Source of the DNA: an uncultured Collinsella sp.
GTDB taxonomy: Bacteria; Actinomycetota; Coriobacteriia; Coriobacteriales; Coriobacteriaceae
Length of the DNA: 64,000 nucleotides
Assembly (NCBI GenBank): GCA_900541235.1
Contig: UQIW01000003.1
Coordinates: forward strand, 57,251-121,250
Reading direction: 5' to 3'
The notes beneath the pieces are model-generated. The model was not told where the DNA came from and did not search any database. It saw only the letters and a program-made list of their open reading frames with translations. A program made the position numbers and the translations under genes. Every line of letters starts with the position of its first letter. Positions within the stretch are counted from its first letter, which is position 1. Positions 1-9,221 of this stretch are shown here, piece after piece.

Positions 1-1671
1 GAAGGTCACCGCCCCAATCGTGCCGTCACGGTCTACGGCAACCTCATCCGCCAGACGTTTAAGGACGCTCCCATCATTATCGGCGGCATCGAGGCAAGCC
101 TGCGCCGCCTGGCCCACTACGACTACTGGCAGGACAAGCTCAAGCGCTCGGTACTACTCGACTCGGGCGCCGACATCCTCATCTACGGCATGGGCGAGCA
201 CGCAATCGTCGAGATCGCCGACGCGCTCGACGCGGGACTGCCCGTCGACCAGATTACCTATATCAATGGCACCGTTTACCGCACGGGTTCGCTCGACGAG
301 GTCTACGACTACGACCTGCTGCCCAGCTGGGACGACCTTACCGCCGACAAGCTCAACTACGCACGCAGCTTCAATGTGCAGCAGCAGAATATGGACCCCA
401 TCACCGGACACCGCCTGGTAGAGCCCTACCCCAACAGCGTCTATGTGGTGCAGAACCCGCCATCGGCGACGCTCACCACCGATGAGATGGACGAGGTAGC
501 CGAGCTCCCCTACGCACGCGATTGGCATCCCGACTACGACGTGGCAGGCGGCGTGCCGGCCTTTGCCGAGATCAAGTTTTCCATTAGCTCCAACCGTGGC
601 TGTTTTGGTGAGTGCTCATTTTGCGCCCTCACCTTCCACCAGGGGCGCGTGCTGCAGATGCGCAGCCACGATTCGATCATGCGCGAGGCCGAGCTGCTCA
701 CGCGCGATCCCGAGTTTAAGGGCTACATCAACGACGTGGGCGGACCGACGGCAAACTTTAGCCGCCCTGCCTGCGACAAGCAGCTCAAGCACGGCGTGTG
801 CAAGAACAAGCGCTGCCTGTGGCCGAGCGTGTGCAAGAACATGGTGGTCGACGAGAGCGGCTACACGCAGTTGCTGCGCGACCTGCGCCAGCTGCCGGGC
901 GTCAAGAAGGTCTTCGTCCGCAGCGGCATCCGCTTTGACTACACCATGGCCGACGCCTCGGACGAGTTTTTGCGCGAGCTGCTGGAGCACCATGTCTCGG
1001 GCCAGCTCCGCGTGGCACCCGAGCACGTGAGCGACGCGGTGCTGAGTGTGATGGGCAAGCCGAGCCGAGCCGTCTACGACGCGTTCTGCCGTAAATTTGA
1101 ACGCCTGAACCGCGAATACGGACTCAAGCAGTACGTGGTGCCGTATCTGATCTCGAGCCACCCCGGCTCGACCATGAAGGAAGCCGTGGACCTTGCCGAA
1201 GCCGTGCGCGACATGGGCTACATGCCCGAGCAGGTGCAGGACTTCTACCCCACACCGTCCACCATGTCGACGTGCATGTACTACACCGGCGTGGATCCGC
1301 GCACCATGGAGCCGATCTATGTGGCGCGCGACCCGCACGAGAAGGCCATGCAACGCGCGCTCATCCAGTATCGCAAACCCGAGAACTACAAGCTCGTGCG
1401 CGAGGCACTGGAAAAGGCCGGGCGTCGTGACCTGATCGGCTACACCAAGCATTGTCTGATTCGCCCCGTGCCACCACGCCCGGGCGAGACATCGGCCAGC
1501 GGCGGGCATGGCACCGGCAAGAAGGGCGGCAAGGCCCACGGTGGCGCCGCCGGCAAGGGACCCAAGGGCAGCAAGGGCCACAGCGGCATGTCGCGTGCGC
1601 AGAACACCGCAGGCCGCAACCGCGCGGCCCAGGGGCGTCAGGGTGCCAACGGAGGCGGTCGCCGCAACTAG
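1..1671 (+). CDS. YgiQ-family radical SAM protein (5' end outside window)
   Basis: The reading frame is open from base 1, so the start codon lies upstream of the window; the first internal ATG at 190 is not the start. A Cys-X3-Cys-X2-Cys cluster in GCFGECSFCAL (about bases 595-630) is the radical SAM site that binds [4Fe-4S] and S-adenosylmethionine. The preceding GGIEASLRR region and the later Cys-rich stretch (CDKQLKHGVCKNKRCLWPSVC) are typical of the YgiQ/UPF0313 family, whose substrate is unknown to me. The C-terminal 70 residues are a Gly/Lys/Ser-rich, low-complexity, basic tail that may bind nucleic acid (inference). The stop codon overlaps the stop of the convergent CPBP protease gene by three bases. 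Confidence 0.93.
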   Translation, partial: EGHRPNRAVTVYGNLIRQTFKDAPIIIGGIEASLRRLAHYDYWQDKLKRSVLLDSGADILIYGMGEHAIVEIADALDAGLPVDQITYINGTVYRTGSLDEVYDYDLLPSWDDLTADKLNYARSFNVQQQNMDPITGHRLVEPYPNSVYVVQNPPSATLTTDEMDEVAELPYARDWHPDYDVAGGVPAFAEIKFSISSNRGCFGECSFCALTFHQGRVLQMRSHDSIMREAELLTRDPEFKGYINDVGGPTANFSRPACDKQLKHGVCKNKRCLWPSVCKNMVVDESGYTQLLRDLRQLPGVKKVFVRSGIRFDYTMADASDEFLRELLEHHVSGQLRVAPEHVSDAVLSVMGKPSRAVYDAFCRKFERLNREYGLKQYVVPYLISSHPGSTMKEAVDLAEAVRDMGYMPEQVQDFYPTPSTMSTCMYYTGVDPRTMEPIYVARDPHEKAMQRALIQYRKPENYKLVREALEKAGRRDLIGYTKHCLIRPVPPRPGETSASGGHGTGKKGGKAHGGAAGKGPKGSKGHSGMSRAQNTAGRNRAAQGRQGANGGGRRN

Positions 1672-2579
1672 GGCAGCGGTGCGTTCGCTGCGTCCATCCC
1701 ACACGCGTGGCGCAGCGAGCGCATCGCCTCTACCAGCACAAAGCCGGCGATAGCGACCGTAATTGCCACGTCGAGCGGCGTGTTCACAAACCAGAGCATC
1801 GTCATGAGATACGACCCGGCATTAAAGGCAAAGTGCAGCAGAATCGTGTAGCGGAGCTTTCCGGTGGTCACGAGTACCCAGCCAAAGATGAGGCCGGCGG
1901 CCCCCGCGTAGCAACCCTGCACCCAGTTCATGTGCATAAAACCGAAAATCGCCGCCTGCAGCACGATTGCCGCGGCGACACCCCAGGCACTCGGGGCCGC
2001 CCAGGGCACTATGGCGCCGTCTTGCGGTCGCACGAGACGTCGGCGCTTCCAAAGTGGGCGGCACTGCGGGTTAAACGCTCGGAGCGAAAACTCAAAAATG
2101 ATGCCGCGCACCAGCAGCTCCTCGCAAAACGGAGCGCCGAGCACCGTAGTCAGGACGGCGAGATAGCTGGTGTCGCCCATGCCTGTTTCCTCGACAAGTT
2201 CACTGTAATCGGCCGCGACCTCGGGCAACAATGACAGTACGGCGTCGGTCACGTAGCCAACGACCACCTGCAGTGCCAAGCCGATCACGATAACGCAGGC
2301 AATGCGCTTCCACGCGCTACGCACTCCCCCGCCAAGCGGACGCTCACCTTGCCAGCGCGCGATAAACGACCGCGGCCACAAATAACGCCACCATAGCAGC
2401 GCCATCAAAAACGACGCCGTCTGCGCGACGGCCTGAAGCAATTGGATGTCGAGATCATCGATCGAAAAACCCATGAACACCGATGCGACGCCAAGGGCGG
2501 AGAACAAAACGACGCTCAGGGCAATATCGGCAGCGACGACGCCAAAACAGGCAAGCGCCCAAATCATCGCATTGAGCAT
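1668..2579 (-). CDS. CPBP-family intramembrane metalloprotease
   Basis: A 303-residue protein with about eight hydrophobic segments. The family motifs are visible: EELLVRG (EExxxR) and, further on, FGFMHMNWVQG with the metal-ligand histidine. CPBP (CAAX/Abi) proteases cleave within membranes and are linked to bacteriocin self-immunity or protein maturation; the substrate here is unknown. The ATG at 2579 is preferred because GAGGAGG lies just upstream, which removes 20 N-terminal residues of the longest frame. The gene is convergent with the YgiQ gene and shares stop-codon bases with it. Confidence 0.88.
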   Translation of the reverse strand: MLNAMIWALACFGVVAADIALSVVLFSALGVASVFMGFSIDDLDIQLLQAVAQTASFLMALLWWRYLWPRSFIARWQGERPLGGGVRSAWKRIACVIVIGLALQVVVGYVTDAVLSLLPEVAADYSELVEETGMGDTSYLAVLTTVLGAPFCEELLVRGIIFEFSLRAFNPQCRPLWKRRRLVRPQDGAIVPWAAPSAWGVAAAIVLQAAIFGFMHMNWVQGCYAGAAGLIFGWVLVTTGKLRYTILLHFAFNAGSYLMTMLWFVNTPLDVAITVAIAGFVLVEAMRSLRHACGMDAANAPLP

Positions 2580-2634
2580 GCCAACCTCCTCAAAACCGTT
2601 CCCTAGTTCTACCACAACTCGGCAGAGAGCTGAT

Positions 2635-2661
2635 CCCATGGGGACAGAGGAAAACGGATCA
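2635..2661. repeat. 27-bp direct repeat, left copy (core GGGGAC)
   Basis: The segment starting CCCATGGGGACAGAGG and ending ACGGATCA recurs at 3032-3058 in the same orientation with two substitutions. The two copies bracket the orphan RelB/DinJ gene. The GGGGAC core is shared with other intergenic repeats in this window. Confidence 0.7.
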
Positions 2662-2662
2662 C

Positions 2663-2863
2663 TTATTGATGAGAATCAGGCGCAGCGCCAAAGGCCCCGT
2701 TGGGCGAAATGTCGAACGGAAAGGTGCCGCAGCGATTGAAGGCGGCGATGAACATGCGGATGGCGTTGGACGGCGTGGTACCTACGAGTTGGGTTGCCGC
2801 CGCGAAGGCCGCCTTTTCCTCGGGCAAGACCTTCGCGACAACCGGGGTCATGTGTTCTGCCAT
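2663..2863 (-). CDS. RelB/DinJ-family antitoxin, apparently orphan
   Basis: A 66-residue protein starting MAEHMTPVVAKVLPEEKAAF. The segment TPSNAIRMFIAAFNRCGTFP matches the DinJ/RelB ribbon-helix-helix pattern (pSxAIrmFl...gglPF). These proteins bind DNA as dimers and neutralise a RelE/YafQ-type mRNA endonuclease. The ATG at 2863 follows AAGGAAGC; the longer frame to 2938 has no comparable ribosome site. No toxin reading frame lies on either side, the downstream gene being the CPBP protease, so this is an isolated antitoxin or the remnant of a toxin-antitoxin pair. A family assignment from such a short protein remains approximate. Confidence 0.7.
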   Translation of the reverse strand: MAEHMTPVVAKVLPEEKAAFAAATQLVGTTPSNAIRMFIAAFNRCGTFPFDISPNGAFGAAPDSHQ

Positions 2864-3031
2864 GGCGCTTCCTTTTTGAAACAACGGTGGTGCGGATGGA
2901 TGCGGGCCACGCGGCTGGGCGACAGGCTGTGAAGGCAACCCGATTGGCCCGCATCTGGAATTTGTTTCTACGGCGTTGGTATTACTTGGTATTCTTAAGT
3001 ATTACCCCGCAGATAGAATACCATACCCGAC

Positions 3032-3058
3032 CCCATGGGGACGGAGAAAAACGGATCA
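3032..3058. repeat. 27-bp direct repeat, right copy (core GGGGAC)
   Basis: This is the same 27-base sequence as at 2635-2661 with two substitutions, in direct orientation, 397 bp away. Between 2864 and 3031 I see only AT-rich sequence with several TATT-containing short direct repeats, probably the promoter region of the antitoxin gene. Confidence 0.7.
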
Positions 3059-3078
3059 TTTTGTTGCTGAGTAAGTAT

Positions 3079-4458
3079 TTAGAGCGTGATGATGTCCGAG
3101 ATATTGAGGGCCTGAGCGTCGACGGCATCGTGCGTGGCAAGCAGCAGCATGCGGCCGTCGAGAAAGTCGAGCACGACCTCGGCGCATGCGTCGCGCGCGG
3201 CGGTATCTAGACCGGTAAAGGGCTCGTCCAGAATCACCGCGTCGCCTGGGCACAACAGGGCTCGGGCAATCTCGACACGACGGCGCTGTCCACCCGAAAG
3301 CTCGGCCACGCGGGCATGCACATCGATCCCCGGTATCAGCAGACGCAACAGGGCTGCGGCACTCGAGGCGTCCACGCGCGCGTCGGCGCACACCAGCACG
3401 TTATCCAAAGCCGAGGTGCCCTCTACCAGGCGCACATCCTGAAACACCATGGAGCACGGCGCGCACTCCCCCGCCGCCAGCGCGAGCAACGTCGACTTGC
3501 CCACGCCCGAGGCGCCCATCACGCAGGCGCGCCCACCGGCGGGCACACGAAGCACCAGCCCGTCGAGCGCCGGCGCCCAGGGCGCACGATCGCCCACGGC
3601 AAGCGCAAGCTCCGCCGCAGCGCCGGCGCCAGCAGGGTCGCCCGAACGCCCGCGAGTACCACGCCCATGTGCCCACACGGCAGCACGCCACGCCGCGGGC
3701 CCCGAAGCCCGCAGCAACCACACCAGCACACGCTCGCATGCCCGCGATGCCGCCACGACCAACACGGTCCAAGCCAGCAGGTCAGCCGTCTCGATGAGCA
3801 GCTTCGCCTGATAGATGCGCTCGCCCACGGTGCCCGTCGCCATGCCGATCAGCTCCGCCGCCACGCCGGCCTTCCAGCTCATGCCAATCACGGCGCGGGC
3901 GCACGAAAGCACAAACGGCAGGACTTCGCGCCAGGTGTGGGCACAAAACAGTCGCCAACCCCGCACGCCATGCAGACGAAACATCTGCTCCAGCGGCTTA
4001 TCCGCTTGCGTCAAACCCTCGACCAGCGAAAAATACACGCCCGGAAGCGCCATCAAAAAGACCGCCGCAATGCTCACGCGCGCCGACCCCAGCCAAATGA
4101 GCAGCAGGACCACCACGCAGGCAACCGGCGTCGCCTTAACAAACGAAAGCGCCGGAGCCACCAAGCGGACAAACGCCTGCGAGCGCGACGAAATTCCGGC
4201 CAGCAAACCACCGCACACCGCGGCAAGCGCCAAACCGCCTAGAATCCGCGCACCCGAGCCCGCCAGAATCGCCCACGTGCCGGCATCGCATACCAGCCGC
4301 AGCAACGCCACCACAACAGCACCCGGACCCGGCAAAATCAGCGGCTGTGCCACCAGCGCCGCCGCGAAGACCCACACGGCAAGCCAAAAGGCGGCGACGG
4401 CACCTGCTGCCGCCACCGCCTTCATACGCTCTGTCATTTGTCGAGCAAACACACGCAC
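3079..4458 (-). CDS. Fused ABC transporter permease and ATP-binding protein
   Basis: One 459-residue chain combines an SsuC/TauC-like permease (about residues 1-250, with TM segments and the EAA-like loop around RLHGVRGWRLF) with an ABC ATPase (about 280-459). The ATPase has Walker A GASGVGKST, signature LSGGQRRR, Walker B AVILDEP and switch histidine LLATHD. Only about 20 residues separate Walker A from the Q-loop (MVFQD), so this ATPase is unusually compact. The GTG at 4458 has GGAG six bases upstream and lies 3 bp after the substrate-binding protein stop. The transporter is the last part of the hydrogenase operon. The substrate is unknown; relatives move sulfonates, nitrate or thiamine precursors. 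Confidence 0.85.
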   Translation of the reverse strand: MRVFARQMTERMKAVAAAGAVAAFWLAVWVFAAALVAQPLILPGPGAVVVALLRLVCDAGTWAILAGSGARILGGLALAAVCGGLLAGISSRSQAFVRLVAPALSFVKATPVACVVVLLLIWLGSARVSIAAVFLMALPGVYFSLVEGLTQADKPLEQMFRLHGVRGWRLFCAHTWREVLPFVLSCARAVIGMSWKAGVAAELIGMATGTVGERIYQAKLLIETADLLAWTVLVVAASRACERVLVWLLRASGPAAWRAAVWAHGRGTRGRSGDPAGAGAAAELALAVGDRAPWAPALDGLVLRVPAGGRACVMGASGVGKSTLLALAAGECAPCSMVFQDVRLVEGTSALDNVLVCADARVDASSAAALLRLLIPGIDVHARVAELSGGQRRRVEIARALLCPGDAVILDEPFTGLDTAARDACAEVVLDFLDGRMLLLATHDAVDAQALNISDIITL

Positions 4459-4461
4459 GGG

Positions 4462-5517
4462 CTACTCCATGTAGTAGAAATCGTCAGCCGGAAGTTTACC
4501 ACCCACGGCGCTCGCGTCCGCGTCGGCCAGCACCTGCAGATACCCACTAAGTGCCGCCTTCATATCCTTGCCCGTCTGGCACACAAGCATGCACCCGGGA
4601 ATCGCCTTCTCGGCAATCTTGGCGTTGTCCACGATGCCAGCATCGACCACGGCCTGCGCCCAGTCTGCCGGCGCCGCATTGACGGCCTTAACGCTCGCCG
4701 CATGGCAGCGCAAGAATTCCGCCACGGCCTCGGGATGCTCCTCGGCAAAGGCACGGCGCACCACGGTTACGCCCGTCAGCAAACGGGAGCCCGTGTCGCC
4801 CGCCAGCTCATCCCACACATCGGTCAGGCTTACCGGCGCCGACAGCTTGCCTCCGCTCTTTGCAATGGCAGCGGTCTTGAAGGGCTCGGGCAGCACGCAC
4901 ACAGCAGACGGATCGGCAAGCAGCGCCGAGAGCACCTCGGTGGGCTCGCTCTTAAACTCAAGCGCCACCTGACCGGTCAGGCCCGCGCGCTCCAGCAGAT
5001 AGTTCATGACGTACTCCGGTGTGGTGCCCTTGCCCGTCATGTAGACGGTACGACCCGCCAGGTCACCAAACGAAGTCACGTCCGCGTCGCCCGTCACCAC
5101 GCTCAGCACGCCAAGCGTATTGATATCAATGACCTGTACCGCACCCTCGGTCTTGTTGTAGAGAACGCTCGCCACGTTGGCGGGTACCAAGGCAATGTCG
5201 ACATCGCCCTGAATCACCTTGGGCACGATCTCGTCGGCGGCAGTGTTGATCGCAAAGTCGAACTCATTGTCTGTCTCGCCATCGGCTGCCTGGTCCATAA
5301 ACTGCACCAGACCGATCGACGTCGGACCCTTGAGCGAGGCGACGTGCACCTCGACCGGCTCTGCGGCAGCACCGGCGCCGTCCGTGGCAACCGAGCCCGC
5401 GGCGGACCCGGCACCGGCAGCCCCGCCGCCACAGCCCGCGAGCGCAAGTGACAGGGCGCCCGCGGCGAGCGCCGAGGCAAACCCCCGGCGCGACATCTCA
5501 ACATCAAACGCGCGCAT
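4462..5517 (-). CDS. ABC transporter substrate-binding lipoprotein (SsuA/THI5-like)
   Basis: A 351-residue secreted protein. The N-terminus MSRRGFASALAAGALSLALA followed by GCGGG combines a twin-arginine-like motif (SRRGF) with a lipobox ending LAGC, so it should be a membrane-anchored lipoprotein. The body resembles the NMT1/THI5/SsuA group: a segment near VASLKGPTSIGLVQFMD, and TGKGTTPEYVMNYLLERAGL in the middle. The ATG at 5517 has GAGGGG about ten bases upstream; a GTG at 5526 is possible but too close to that site. It starts 2 bp after the hydrogenase stop and feeds the fused permease-ATPase that follows. Confidence 0.85.
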   Translation of the reverse strand: MRAFDVEMSRRGFASALAAGALSLALAGCGGGAAGAGSAAGSVATDGAGAAAEPVEVHVASLKGPTSIGLVQFMDQAADGETDNEFDFAINTAADEIVPKVIQGDVDIALVPANVASVLYNKTEGAVQVIDINTLGVLSVVTGDADVTSFGDLAGRTVYMTGKGTTPEYVMNYLLERAGLTGQVALEFKSEPTEVLSALLADPSAVCVLPEPFKTAAIAKSGGKLSAPVSLTDVWDELAGDTGSRLLTGVTVVRRAFAEEHPEAVAEFLRCHAASVKAVNAAPADWAQAVVDAGIVDNAKIAEKAIPGCMLVCQTGKDMKAALSGYLQVLADADASAVGGKLPADDFYYME

Positions 5518-5519
5518 CG

Positions 5520-7331
5520 CTAGCACGTCCCCTCGTTAGGCATCGTCCATGCGTGATGGTCGGTATGCAGCAGCTCCTCGGCCAGCGGCGAGAGCGGCGC
5601 GCCCAAAAACTCGCTGTAGCACGCCTGGACATCGGGATTCTCGTGCGAGAAGCGAATGTCCGCCTTCGCATCGAGGCCCCAGAGCACCTGGCCACGCTCG
5701 GCTGCCAGCTCACAGCCGTCGTGGATGGGCTGACCGCCGCCACCGACACAGCCGCCCGGGCACGCCATGACCTCAACGAAGTCATAGCTCACGCGGCCGT
5801 CGCGAATCGCGTCGAGCAGACGGGCGGCGTTGCCCAGCCCGTGCGCCACGGCGACGCGCACCTTGGTACCATCGATATCGGCGACGGCTTCCTTCCAGCC
5901 GTCCAGGCCGCGCACATCGGTAAAGAAGTCGGCGTCGGGGTTCTTGCCCGTCACCAGGTAATAGGCCGAGCGCACGGCGGCCTCCATCACGCCGCCCGTG
6001 GCGCCAAAGATCACACCCGCGCCCGTGCCAAAGCCCAGCGGCGTATCGAGCGGCTCCTCGACCAGCGTGTCCACGCTCACGTGGCTCGCGCGGATCATGC
6101 GCACCATCTCGCGCACCGTCAGCGCAACGTCCACATCGGGCGTGCCGTCCTCGCCCACCATGCTCGGCAGCGCGCACTCGGCCTTCTTGGCCGTGCACGG
6201 CATCACGGACACCACAAACAGACGCTCGGGCTCCACGCCCAGCACTTTGGCATAGTAGGTCTTGGCGATGGCGCCGAACATCTGCTGCGGCGACTTGGAC
6301 GTGGACAGGCTGTCGACAAACTCGGGGTAACGCGCCTTCACAAAGCGTACCCAGCCCGGGCAGCAGCTCGTGAACATGGGCCAGCTGCGGCTGTCGCCCT
6401 CGCCCTTGGCGGCCTTACCCAGGCGCTCGAGCAGCTCGGAGCCCTCCTCCATAATGGTGAGGTCGGCCGAGAAATCGGTGTCGAACACGTACTCAAAGCC
6501 CACGCGGCGCAGCGCACAGGCCAGGCGCTCGACGGTGGCCTCATCGCGCGGAATGCCGAGCTCCTCGCCCCAGGCGCTACGCACGGCCGGCGCAATCTGC
6601 ACCAGCACGATCTTGTCGGGATCGGCGAGAGCATCGAACACGGTCTCGGTATCGTCGCGCTCGCGCAGTGCGCCCGTCGGGCAATGCGTTATGCACTGGC
6701 CGCACGCGACGCAATCGGTTTTGCCGATCGGCGCACGCCCACGGGTGCCCACGGCGGTATGCGTGGCGCGGTTGGTCAGGTCCCAAATCCCTAGGCCCTG
6801 CACGCTCTCGCACACCTTGATGCAGCGCATGCATTTAATGCACTTGTCGTTTTCGCGGATGATGGGAAAATCGAAATCCCAGCCCTCGCCCGCCAAATGC
6901 CTTTGATACGGCAGATAGAAAACGCCCAGGTCGTTGGCGATGGTCTGCAGGTTGCAGTTACCGCTGCGCACGCAGCTCGTGCACTGCGAATCGTGCTGGG
7001 ACAGCAGCAGCTGTACGTTGGTGCGACGGGCCTCGCGGGCCTTGGGGCTGTTGGTGTGGACCACCATGCCGTCGAGCACGTAGTTGTTGCAGGCGGCAAC
7101 CAGCTGGTCGCAGCCCTCAACCTCGACCACGCACACGCGGCAGCCACCGATCTCGTTTAGATCGCGCAGGTAGCACAGGGTGGGAATCTGGATGCCGACG
7201 GACTTGGCCGCGTCCAGGATCGTGGTGTGCTCGGGCACCACGACCTCGCAATTATCGATAGTGAGCTTGACCATATTGAGTGCTCCGCTTTCGGTGTTAT
7301 CGCTGACAGTGGGGTTGTTGAGCTCTACCAT
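5520..7331 (-). CDS. [FeFe] hydrogenase, large catalytic subunit
   Basis: A 603-residue enzyme that interconverts protons and H2. The N-terminus is NuoG-like: a [2Fe-2S] domain (LCYLRDLNEIGGCRVC), a His-Cys3 cluster (HDSQCTSCVRSGNC) and two [4Fe-4S] clusters (CIKCMRC, CVACGQC). The H-cluster motifs follow in order: TSCCPGW (about residue 320), MPCTAKKAE (about 375) and EVMACPGGCVGGGGQP (about 520). All catalytic cysteines are present. The ATG at 7331 has GGAGGGAGG upstream and overlaps the stop of the flavoprotein gene by 7 bp, which indicates translational coupling. The partner subunit suggests that NAD(P)H is the redox partner; direction and bifurcation cannot be read from sequence. Confidence 0.93.
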   Translation of the reverse strand: MVELNNPTVSDNTESGALNMVKLTIDNCEVVVPEHTTILDAAKSVGIQIPTLCYLRDLNEIGGCRVCVVEVEGCDQLVAACNNYVLDGMVVHTNSPKAREARRTNVQLLLSQHDSQCTSCVRSGNCNLQTIANDLGVFYLPYQRHLAGEGWDFDFPIIRENDKCIKCMRCIKVCESVQGLGIWDLTNRATHTAVGTRGRAPIGKTDCVACGQCITHCPTGALRERDDTETVFDALADPDKIVLVQIAPAVRSAWGEELGIPRDEATVERLACALRRVGFEYVFDTDFSADLTIMEEGSELLERLGKAAKGEGDSRSWPMFTSCCPGWVRFVKARYPEFVDSLSTSKSPQQMFGAIAKTYYAKVLGVEPERLFVVSVMPCTAKKAECALPSMVGEDGTPDVDVALTVREMVRMIRASHVSVDTLVEEPLDTPLGFGTGAGVIFGATGGVMEAAVRSAYYLVTGKNPDADFFTDVRGLDGWKEAVADIDGTKVRVAVAHGLGNAARLLDAIRDGRVSYDFVEVMACPGGCVGGGGQPIHDGCELAAERGQVLWGLDAKADIRFSHENPDVQACYSEFLGAPLSPLAEELLHTDHHAWTMPNEGTC

Positions 7332-9157
7332 TCCAGGTTCCTCCCTCCGCGGAACGCGCCAAAGCCAAAGTGATCGCAGCGCAGGCAGCGGCTCGCCTCC
7401 TGGCGCGCCTCCTGCTCGGTGAGACCCTGCTCGACCAGATTCCAATCGTGGATACGCTCGCCGGCCTCGCGCTCGCCCAGCTCGCAGCGGCCGCACTCAT
7501 GCTTGCCCTTAAACTGGACGGTCGGCAGCTCGACCTCGAGCTTGATCTTGTGGTCGAAGCCCAGGTAGTGATCGATGTTTGCCGAAGCCACGCGGCCGGC
7601 GTTGATGGCACGGATGACGGTGGCGGGGCCGGTCTGGCAGTCGCCGCCGCTAAAGAGGCCATCGAAGTTGGGCACGGCGCCGTCCGAATCGGTGATGACG
7701 CAGCCCCACTTGCAGGCAATGCCCATCTCCTCAAACGGCTTGGAATCGATGTCCTGGCCGATGGCGACGAACACGCGCTCGCAGGGGATGACGCGCTCGG
7801 GCGTGGCGGCGGCACGCGGAGCCGGACGACCGCGGCGAGGCTCGCCGATAATCTGCGGCTGCACGCGCAGGCCGTTCACGCGACCGTCCTCGCCTGTCTC
7901 GATGGCGAGCGGGGCGGTGAGCTCCAGCACCTCGCAGCCCTCGGCCTGGGCGCCGGCGATCTCGGCGTCCTGTGCCGTCATATCGCAGATGCGACGGCGG
8001 TAGACGATGCTTACCTTTTCGGCACCGCAGCGCACGGCAGAGCGAGCCACGTCCATGGCCACATTGCCGCCGCCGATGACGCACACGCGCTGGCCGCTCA
8101 GGTCGGGCAGCTCGTCATCGCCGATGGCGCGCAGCATCTTGACGGCCGACTCCACGCCGGGCGCCTCTTCGCCCGGAAGGCCGAGCTTCTTATCGCTGTG
8201 GGCACCGATGGCCAGGTAGACGGCATCGAACTCGTCGCGCAGGCTGGCAAGCTCCTCGCCGTTCACGGGGTGGTCGAGTTTCACGTCGATGCCGGCGCTC
8301 AAGATCCAGTCGATCTCGGCTTGCAGGCGCTCGCGCGGCAGGCGATAGCTGGGGATGCCGTAACGCAGCATGCCGCCCAGGTGGTGACGTTGCTCAAAAA
8401 TGGTCACCTTGTGGCCCATCACGGCCAGGTAGTAGGCGCAGGAAAGGCCGGCCGGGCCGCCGCCAATCACGGCGATGCGCTTCCCGGTGTTGTCCACTAC
8501 ATGCGGCTTATGGTCGTTGAGGTCACTGTGCTCAACAGCAAAGCGCTTGAGGGCGAGGATATTCATGGGGTCATCGACCATGCCGCGGCGGCAGTGCATC
8601 TCGCAGGGATGCTCGCACACCAGGCCGCAGACGAGCGGCAGCGGGTTGTTCTTGCGGATGACCTTGACGGCGTCGGCATAACGGCCCGCCTCGACCAGCG
8701 AGATGTAGCCGGGAATGTCGACGTGCGCCGGGCAGCCCGAAACGCACGGGACGCGCGCCTCGCGGTCAAAGCCACAGGAGTGCTCGCGAATGTGGTGCTC
8801 AAAATCGTCGCGGAAGCCGCGAATGGCGGTGAGCGCCATGGCGCCGGCCTCGTAACCGATGGCGCAGTCGCTCGAAAGGTAGATAGTGCGGGCCGTGCGT
8901 TCAATCAGGTTGAGCGTAGACTCATCGGCGCGCCCTTCGAGCACATCGGCGAGCAGGTCGCTCAGCACGCTCAGGCCCACACGGCAGGGCGTGCACTTGC
9001 CGCAGCTCTGGGTGGAGCACAGATTGACGAGCGCTGCCGTAAACTCAACGGGACACGGGGCGAGCGAACTCACCGCCAGACGACGTCCGAGCGCATCGTG
9101 CAGGTCGTCCATGACGGCCTGAGCGTGGCTGCGTTCCATTACGTGCAGTCGAGCCAT
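7325..9157 (-). CDS. GltD-like NAD(P)H flavoprotein with NuoF-type Fe-S domain, hydrogenase partner
   Basis: A 610-residue protein. Residues 1-130 match only the C-terminal iron-sulfur part of NuoF (TQSCGKCTPCRVG); the NuoF FMN/NADH domain is absent. The rest is a glutamate synthase small-subunit type oxidoreductase: Cys-rich N-terminal clusters (CVSGCPAHVDIPGY, CGLVCEHPCEMHC), an FAD site (GKRIAVIGGGPAGLSCAYY), an NAD(P) site (VCVIGGGNVAMD) and a C-terminal FAD contact (GLFSGGDC). It probably passes electrons between NAD(P)H and the hydrogenase encoded directly downstream with a 7-bp overlap. The ATG at 9157 follows GAGAGGGG. It heads the operon; no NuoE-like gene is present. Confidence 0.88.
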   Translation of the reverse strand: MARLHVMERSHAQAVMDDLHDALGRRLAVSSLAPCPVEFTAALVNLCSTQSCGKCTPCRVGLSVLSDLLADVLEGRADESTLNLIERTARTIYLSSDCAIGYEAGAMALTAIRGFRDDFEHHIREHSCGFDREARVPCVSGCPAHVDIPGYISLVEAGRYADAVKVIRKNNPLPLVCGLVCEHPCEMHCRRGMVDDPMNILALKRFAVEHSDLNDHKPHVVDNTGKRIAVIGGGPAGLSCAYYLAVMGHKVTIFEQRHHLGGMLRYGIPSYRLPRERLQAEIDWILSAGIDVKLDHPVNGEELASLRDEFDAVYLAIGAHSDKKLGLPGEEAPGVESAVKMLRAIGDDELPDLSGQRVCVIGGGNVAMDVARSAVRCGAEKVSIVYRRRICDMTAQDAEIAGAQAEGCEVLELTAPLAIETGEDGRVNGLRVQPQIIGEPRRGRPAPRAAATPERVIPCERVFVAIGQDIDSKPFEEMGIACKWGCVITDSDGAVPNFDGLFSGGDCQTGPATVIRAINAGRVASANIDHYLGFDHKIKLEVELPTVQFKGKHECGRCELGEREAGERIHDWNLVEQGLTEQEARQEASRCLRCDHFGFGAFRGGRNLEW

Positions 9158-9221
9158 AAGATCCCCTCTCACATGGCAGCCCGGAGGCGAGGCCGGGCGA
9201 AGTTGCTACACGCACAACACT

